A DNA stretch of 47,315 nt from Saccoglossus kowalevskii (Eukaryota; Hemichordata; Enteropneusta; Harrimaniidae), in the NCBI RefSeq assembly GCF_000003605.2, contig NW_003126199.1, forward strand, positions 1-47,315, written 5' to 3'. Below the pieces are notes generated by a model. It searched no databases. It worked only from the letters and a program-made list of their open reading frames with translations, and was not told the DNA's origin. Positions 41,691 to 47,315 of this stretch are shown one piece after another; the first letter of the stretch is position 1; every line of letters begins with the position of its first letter. The position numbers were made by a program, and so were the translations under genes.

Positions 41691-42480
41691 CACCAGTATT
41701 GGGATGTACCAGGCTATTATATACTAGTAGAGGGATGCACATTGGTATTCTACACCAGTAAGGGTATGTACCAGGCTTTTATATACTAGTAGAGGGATGC
41801 ACATTGGTATTCTGCACCAGTATTGGGATATACCAGGCTATCATATACTAGTAGAGGGATGCACATTGGTATTTTACATCAGTATGGGAATGTACCAGGC
41901 TATTATATACTAGTATAGGGATGCACATTGGTATTCAACACCAGTATTGGGATGCACCAGGCTATTATATACTAGTAGAGGGATGCACATTAGTATTCAA
42001 CACCAGTATCGGAATGTACCAGGCTATTATATACTAGTGGTGAGATGCACATTGGTATTCAACACCAGTATGGGAATGTACCAGGCTATTATATACTAGT
42101 AGAAGGATGCACATTGGTATTCTACATCAGTATGGGAATGTACCAGGCTATTATATACTAGTATAGGGATGCACATTGGTATTCTACACCATTATTGGGA
42201 ATGTACCAGGCTATTATATACTAGTAGAGTAATGTACATTGGTATTCTGCACCAGTATTGGGATATACCAGGCTATCATATACTAGTAGAGGGATGCACA
42301 TTGGTATTTTACACCAGTATGGGAATGTACCAGGCTATTATATACTAGTATAGGGATGCACATTGGTATTCAACACCAGTATTGGGATGTACCAGGCTAT
42401 TATATACTAGTAGAGGGATGCACATTGGTATTCAACACCAGTATGGGAACGTACCAGGCGATTATATACCAGTAGAGGGA
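41691..42480. repeat. Class B domain 8
   Basis: This repeats the layout of 40276-41040 at an offset of 1488 (24 monomers): CTGCACC, TTTACA, CAACACC/GGGATGCACC, ATTAGTATTC, TAGAAGG/CTACATC, the 63-mer, GAGTAATGTAC (about 42227), then a GAACGTACC monomer with a TATACCAGTAG tail at 42467. Private variants are GTATCGGAATG near 42007 and GTGGTGAGATGCAC near 42038. Confidence 0.78.
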
Positions 42481-44330
42481 TGCACATTGGTATTCAACAC
42501 CAGTATGGGAATGTACCAGGCTATTATATACTAGTATAGGGATGCACATTGTTATTCAACACCAGTGTGGGTATGTACCAGGCTATTATATACTAGTATA
42601 GGGATGCACATTGGTATTCTACACCAGTGTGGGTATGTACCAGGCTATTATATACAAGTGGAGGGATGCACATTGGTATTCAACACCAGTATTGGGATGT
42701 ACCAGGCTATTATATACTAGTACAGGGATGCACATTGGTATTCAACACCAGTATGGGAACGTACCAGGCTATTATATACCAGTAGAGGGATGCACACTGG
42801 TATTCAACACCAGTATGGGAATGTACCAGGCTATTATATACTAGTATAGGGATACACATTGGTATTCAACACCAGTGTGGGTATGTACCAGGCTATTATA
42901 TACTAGTATAGGGATGCACATTGGTATTCTACACCAGTGTGGGTATTTACCAGGCTATTATATACTAGTAGATGGATGCACATTGGTATTCAACACCAGT
43001 GTGGGTATGTACCAGGCTATTATATACTAGTAGATGGATGCACATTGGTATTCTACACCAGTATGGGTATGTACCAAGCTATTATATACTAGTAGAGGGA
43101 TGCACATTGGTATTCAACACCAGTGTGGGTATGTACCAGGCTATTATATACTAGTAGATGGATGCACATTGGTATTCTACACCAGTATGGGTATGTACCA
43201 GGCTATTATATACTAGTAGATGTATACACATTGGTATTCTACACCAGTATGGGTATGTACCAGGCTATTATATACTAGTAGATGGATGCACATTGGTATT
43301 CTACACCAGTGTGGGGATGTACCAGGCTATTATATACTTGTAGATGGATGCACATTCGTATTCTACACCAGTATGGGTATGTACCAGGCTATTATATACT
43401 AGTAGATGGATGCACATTGGTATTCTTCACCAGTGTGGGGATGTACCAGGCTATTATATACTAGTAGAAGGATGCACATTGGTATTCTACACCAGTATGG
43501 GTATGTACCAGGCTATTATATACTATTAGATGGATGCACATTGGTATTCAACACCAGTATGGGAATGTACCAGGCTATTATATACTAGTAGAGGGTTGCA
43601 CATTGTTATTCAACACCAGTATGGGAATGTACCAGGCTATTATATACTAGTAGAGGGATGCACATTGGTATTCTACACCATTATTGGGAATGTACCAGGC
43701 TATTATATACTAGTAGATGGATGCACATTGGTATTCTACGCCAGTGTGGTGATGTACCAGGCTATTATATACTAGTAGATGGATGCACATTGGTATTCTA
43801 CACCAGTATGGGTATGTACCAGGCTATTATATACTAGTAGATGGATGCACATTGGTATTCTTCACCAGTGTGGGGATGTATCAGGCTATTATATACTAGT
43901 AGAAGGATGCACATTGGTATTCTACACCAGTATGGGTATGTACCAGGCTATTATATACTAGTAGAGGGATGCACATTGGTATTCAACACCAGTGTGGGTA
44001 TGTACCAGGCTATTATATACTAGTAGATGGATGCACATTGGTATTCTACACCAGTATGGGTATGTACCAGGCTATTATATACTAGTAGATGGATGCACAT
44101 TGGTATTCTACACCAGTATGGGTATGTACCAGGCTATTATATACTAGTAGATGGATGCACATTGGTATTCTACACCAGTGTGGGGATGTACCAGGCTATT
44201 ATATACTAGTAGATGGATGCACATTGGTATTCTACACCAGTATTGGTATGTACCAGGCTATTATATACTAGTAGATGGATGCACATTGGTATTCTTCACC
44301 AGTCCGTGGATGTACCAGGCTATTATATAC
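42481..44330. repeat. Class C domain 7
   Basis: A five-monomer local repeat at the start places two TATACCAGTAG tails 310 bp apart (42467 and 42777). GTAGATGG / GTGTGGG monomers follow. About 42972-43588 matches 9845-10461 (offset 33127), and 44089-44330 matches 10093-10334 (offset 33996). Consensus-like monomers with one CATTATTGGG 63-mer intervene at about 43530-43700. Confidence 0.78.
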
Positions 44331-45660
44331 TAGTAGAGGGATGCACATTGGTATTCTACACCAAGTATGGGTATGTACCAGGCTATTATATACTAGTAGA
44401 GGGATGCACATTGGTATTCTACACCATTATTGGGAATGTACCAGGCTATTATATACTAGTAGAGTAATGTACATTGGTATTCTGCACCAGTATTGGGATA
44501 TACCAGGCTATCGTATACTAGTAGAGGGATGCACATTGGTATTTTACACCAGTATGGGAATGTACCAGGCTATTATATACTAGTATAGGGATGCACATTG
44601 GTATTCAACACCAGTATTGGGATGTACCAGGCTATTATATACTAGTAGAGGGATGCACATAGATATTCTACACCAGTATGGGAATGTACCAGGCTATTAT
44701 ATACTAGTAGAGGGATGCACATTGGTATTCTACACCAGTATGGGTATGTACCAGGCTATTATATACTAGTAGAGGGATGCACATTGGTATTCTACACCAG
44801 TATTGGGATATACCAGGCTATCATATACTAGTAGAGGGATGCACATTGGTATTCAACACCAGTATGGGAATGTACCAGGCTATTATATACTAGTAGAGGG
44901 ATGCACATTGGTATTCTACACCAGTATGGGTATGTACCAGGCTATTATATACTAGTAGAGGGATGCACATTGGTATTCTGCACCAGTATTGGGATATACC
45001 AGGCTATCATATACTAGTAGAGGGATGCACATTGGTATTTTACACCAGTATGGGATTGTACCAGGCTATTATATACTAGTATAGGGATGCACATTGGTAT
45101 TCAACACCAGTATTGGGATGCACCAGGCTATTATATACCAGTAGAGGGATGCACATTAGTATTCAACACCAGTATGGGAATGTACCAGGCTATTATATAC
45201 TAGTGGAGGGATGCACATTGGTATTCAACACCAGTATGGGAATGTACCAGGCTATTATATATTAGTAGAATGATGCACATTGGTATTCTACATCAGTATG
45301 GGAATGTACCAGGCTATTATATACTAGTATAGGGATGCACATTGGTATTCTACACCATTATTGGGAATGTACCAGGCTATTATATACTAGTAGAGTAATG
45401 TACATTGGTATTCTGCACCAGTATTGGGATATACCAGGCTATCATATACTAGTAGAGGGATGCACATTGGTATTTTACACCAGTATGGGAATGTACCAGG
45501 CTATTATATACTAGTATAGGGATGCACATTGGTATTCAACACCAGTATTGGGATGTACCAGGCTATTATATACTAGTAGAGGGATGCACATTGGTATTTA
45601 ACACCAGTATGGGAACGTACCAGGCTATTATATACCAGTAGAGGGATGCACATTGGTATT
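44331..45660. repeat. Class B domain 9
   Basis: GAGTAATGTAC successions occur at about 44461 (with CTATCG at 44508) and 45391. A 63-bp CAAGTATGGG monomer lies near 44360. From 44964 onward it is collinear with 40310 onward (offset 14654), including GGGATTGTACC at 45052. GCACATAGATATTC near 44655 is private. Confidence 0.78.
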
Positions 45661-46240
45661 CAACACCAGTATGGGAATGTACCAGGCGATTATATACTAG
45701 TATAGGGATGCACATTGGTATTCAATACCAGTGTGGGTATGTACCAGGCTATTATATACTAGTATAGGGATGCACATTGGTATTCTACACCAGTGTGGGT
45801 ATGTACCAGGCTATTATATACTAGTATATGGATGCACATTGGTATTCAACACCAGTGTGGGTATGTACCAGGCTATTATATACTAGTAGATGGATGCACA
45901 TTGGTATTCTACACCAGTATGGGTATGTACCAAGCTATTATATACTAGTAGAGGGATGCACATTGGTATTCAACACCAGTGTGGGTATGTACCAGGCTAT
46001 TATATACTAGTAGATGGATGCACATTGGTATTCTACACCAGTATGGGTATGTACCAGGCTATTATATACTAGTAGATGGATGCACATTGGTATTCTACAC
46101 CAGTATGGGTATGTACCAGGCTATTATATACTAGTAGATGGATGCACATTGGTATTCTTCACCAGTGTGGGGATGTACCAGGCTATTATATACTAGTAGA
46201 AGGCTGCACATTGGTATTCTACACCAGTATGGGTATGTAC
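45661..46240. repeat. Class C domain 8
   Basis: GTATAGG/GTGTGGG monomers lead into GTAGATGG monomers. 45828-46072 matches 42972-43216 (offset 2856), but two monomers present at 43220-43343 are absent here, so the offset falls to 2732 by 46138. The CTTCACC / GTGTGGGGATG / TAGAAGG succession closes the domain. Confidence 0.76.
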
Positions 46241-46940
46241 CAGGCTATTATACACTAATAGAGGGATGCACATTGGTATTCTACACCAGTATGGGTATGT
46301 ACCAGGCTATTATATACTAGTAGAGGGATGCACATTGGTATTCTACACCAGTATTGGGATATACCAGGCTATCATATACTAGTAGAGGGTTGCACATTGG
46401 TATTCAACACCAGTATGGGAATGTACCAGGCTATTATATACTAGTAGAGGGATGCACATTGGTATTCTACACCAGTATTGGGATATACCAGACTATTATA
46501 TACTAGTAGAGGGATGCACATTGGTATTCTACACCATTATTGGGGATGTACCAGGCTATTATATACTAGTAGAGGGATGCACATTGGTATTCTACACCAG
46601 TATGGGTATGTACCAGGCTATTATATACTAGTAGAGGGATGCACATTGGTATTCTACACCAGTGTGGAGATGTACCAGGCTATTATATACTAGTAGAGGG
46701 ATGCACATTGGTATTCTACACCAGTATTGGGATATACCAGGCTATCATATACTAGTAGAGGGATGCACATTGGTATTTTACACCAGTATGGGAATGTACC
46801 AGGCTATTATATACTAGTATAGGGATGCACATTGGTATTCAACACCAGTATTGGGATGTACCAGGCTATTATATACTAGTAGAGGGATGCACATTGGTAT
46901 TCAACACCAGTATGGGAACGTAACAGGCGATTATATACCA
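46241..46940. repeat. Class B domain 10
   Basis: Repeated GGGATATACC monomers, a CATTATTGGG 63-mer near 46531 and a TTTACACC monomer occur here without a GAGTAATGTAC monomer. From about 46740 the order matches 19560 onward and 20240 onward, up to the GAACGTAACAGGCGATT and TATACCAGTAG marker at 46936. Confidence 0.72.
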
Positions 46941-47315
46941 GTAGAGGGATGCACATTGGTATTCAACACCAGTATGGCAATGTACCAGGCTATTATAAAC
47001 TAGTATAGGGATGCACATTGGTATTCAACACCAGTGTGGGTATGTACCAGGCTATTATATACTAGTATAGGGATGCACATTGGTATTCTACACCAGTGTG
47101 GGTATGTACCAGGCTATTATATACTAGTAGATGGATGCACATTGGTGTTCAACACCAGTGTGGGTATGTACCAGGCTATTATATACTAGTAGATGGATGC
47201 ACATTGGTATTCTACACCAGTATGTGTATGTACCAAGCTATTATATACTAGTAGAGTGATGCACATTGGTATTCAACACCAGTGTGGGTATGTACCAGGC
47301 TATTATATACTAGTA
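46941..47315. repeat. Class C domain 9, running off the window end
   Basis: GTATGGCAATG near 46974, then GTATAGG/GTGTGGGTATG, GTAGATGG and a GAGTGATGCAC-starting last monomer (47258-47315, incomplete) follow the same order as 19764-20140 at an offset of about 27172-27173. The array continues beyond the window. Confidence 0.75.

Larger units (their letters stand above)
1..47315. repeat. 62-bp satellite array spanning the whole window
   Basis: About 761 head-to-tail monomers of mostly 62 bp fill the window with no interruption. Each begins GATGCACATTGG and ends in TATACTAGT plus a variable five-base tail. The first bases correspond to monomer position 12 and the last to position 58, so both array edges are outside the window. 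Most monomers differ from the consensus by only a few substitutions. Length variants (58-63 bp) come mainly from one- or two-base indels. All monomers point the same way. The consensus lacks CpG and is about 40% G+C. Long homogeneous arrays like this are typical of eukaryotic centromeric, pericentromeric or subtelomeric satellite DNA. Which of these applies is not visible here, and I cannot assign a named satellite family. Confidence 0.98.

Noticed and set aside
759-46693. Many plus-strand open frames of about 60-120 codons with similar translations (M-D-A-H-W-Y-S and M-H-I-G-I types)
   Set aside because: They are the three frames of the same 62-bp repeat, end at the TAG of ACTAG, are broken freely by one-base indels, and show no codon-position bias. 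No gene is called.
1-47315. CRISPR array
   Set aside because: Units are contiguous and the whole 62 bp is repeated. There are no unique spacers and no adjacent cas genes.
1-47315. CENP-B box or telomere repeat within the satellite
   Set aside because: No TTCG....A..CGGG-like motif and no TTAGGG or TTTAGGG runs were seen in consensus or variants. The common consensus even lacks CpG.
1-47315. G-quadruplex potential
   Set aside because: GGG runs occur only about every 30 bp, too far apart for an ordinary intramolecular quadruplex.
1-47315. tRNA, rRNA, small RNA genes or transposon insertions
   Set aside because: No non-satellite segment long enough to contain any of them was found on either strand.
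1-47315. Assigning a species or a named satellite family
   Set aside because: I do not recognise the monomer with confidence, and there is no flanking gene to anchor it. A database search would be needed.

Overview
The whole window is one uninterrupted, head-to-tail satellite array. The unit is about 62 bp, there are roughly 760 copies, and all lie in the same orientation. The sequence enters the array at monomer position 12 and leaves it at position 58, so neither edge of the array is seen and its true length exceeds 47.3 kb. I found no unique sequence, no protein-coding gene, no RNA gene, no transposon and no inverted segment. A monomer that matches my consensus lies at 3334-3395. It is about 40% G+C, contains no CpG, and carries an ACTAGT (SpeI-type) palindrome and a GTAC. 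An array of this size and kind points to eukaryotic heterochromatin (centromeric, pericentromeric or subtelomeric). The species and chromosomal position cannot be read from the sequence.

The 62-bp unit itself looks like an old 31-bp dimer: positions 1-31 and 32-62 match at 19 of 31 bases without gaps. Monomers fall into three broad classes. Class A has mostly CAACACC or GTTCACC cores, GATGCGC or GATGAAC starts, and GTGGAGG or GTATAGG ends. Class B has 63-bp CATTATTGGG monomers followed by a GAGTAATGTAC / CTGCACC / GGGATATACC monomer and a TTTACACC monomer. Class C has GTAGATGG ends, CTACACC cores, and GTGTGGGTATG or GTGTGGGGATG. They are arranged in domains. Class A fills about 1-0.97, 2.2-3.5, 5.9-8.9, 14.8-17.5 and 27.6-40.3 kb. 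Classes B and C alternate in 0.4-4 kb blocks elsewhere.

On top of this lies irregular higher-order structure: collinear blocks of 0.5-2.5 kb recur at near or distant positions. The clearest are a 1551-bp (25-monomer) tandem duplication at 32308-35409 with a hybrid junction monomer; a roughly 1-kb block present three times (near 1.0-2.2, 17.5-18.6 and 24.4-25.6 kb); a pair about 1.5 kb apart at 35.2/36.7 kb; a 1301-bp-offset pair at 20.6/21.9 kb; and a 14654-bp-offset pair at 40.3/45.0 kb. Several copies differ by exactly one or two monomers, with chimeric monomers at the join. This is the signature of unequal exchange or slippage. Reading frames in the array are by-products of the repeat: 62 is not a multiple of 3, so a frame runs through three monomers until it meets the TAG of ACTAG.
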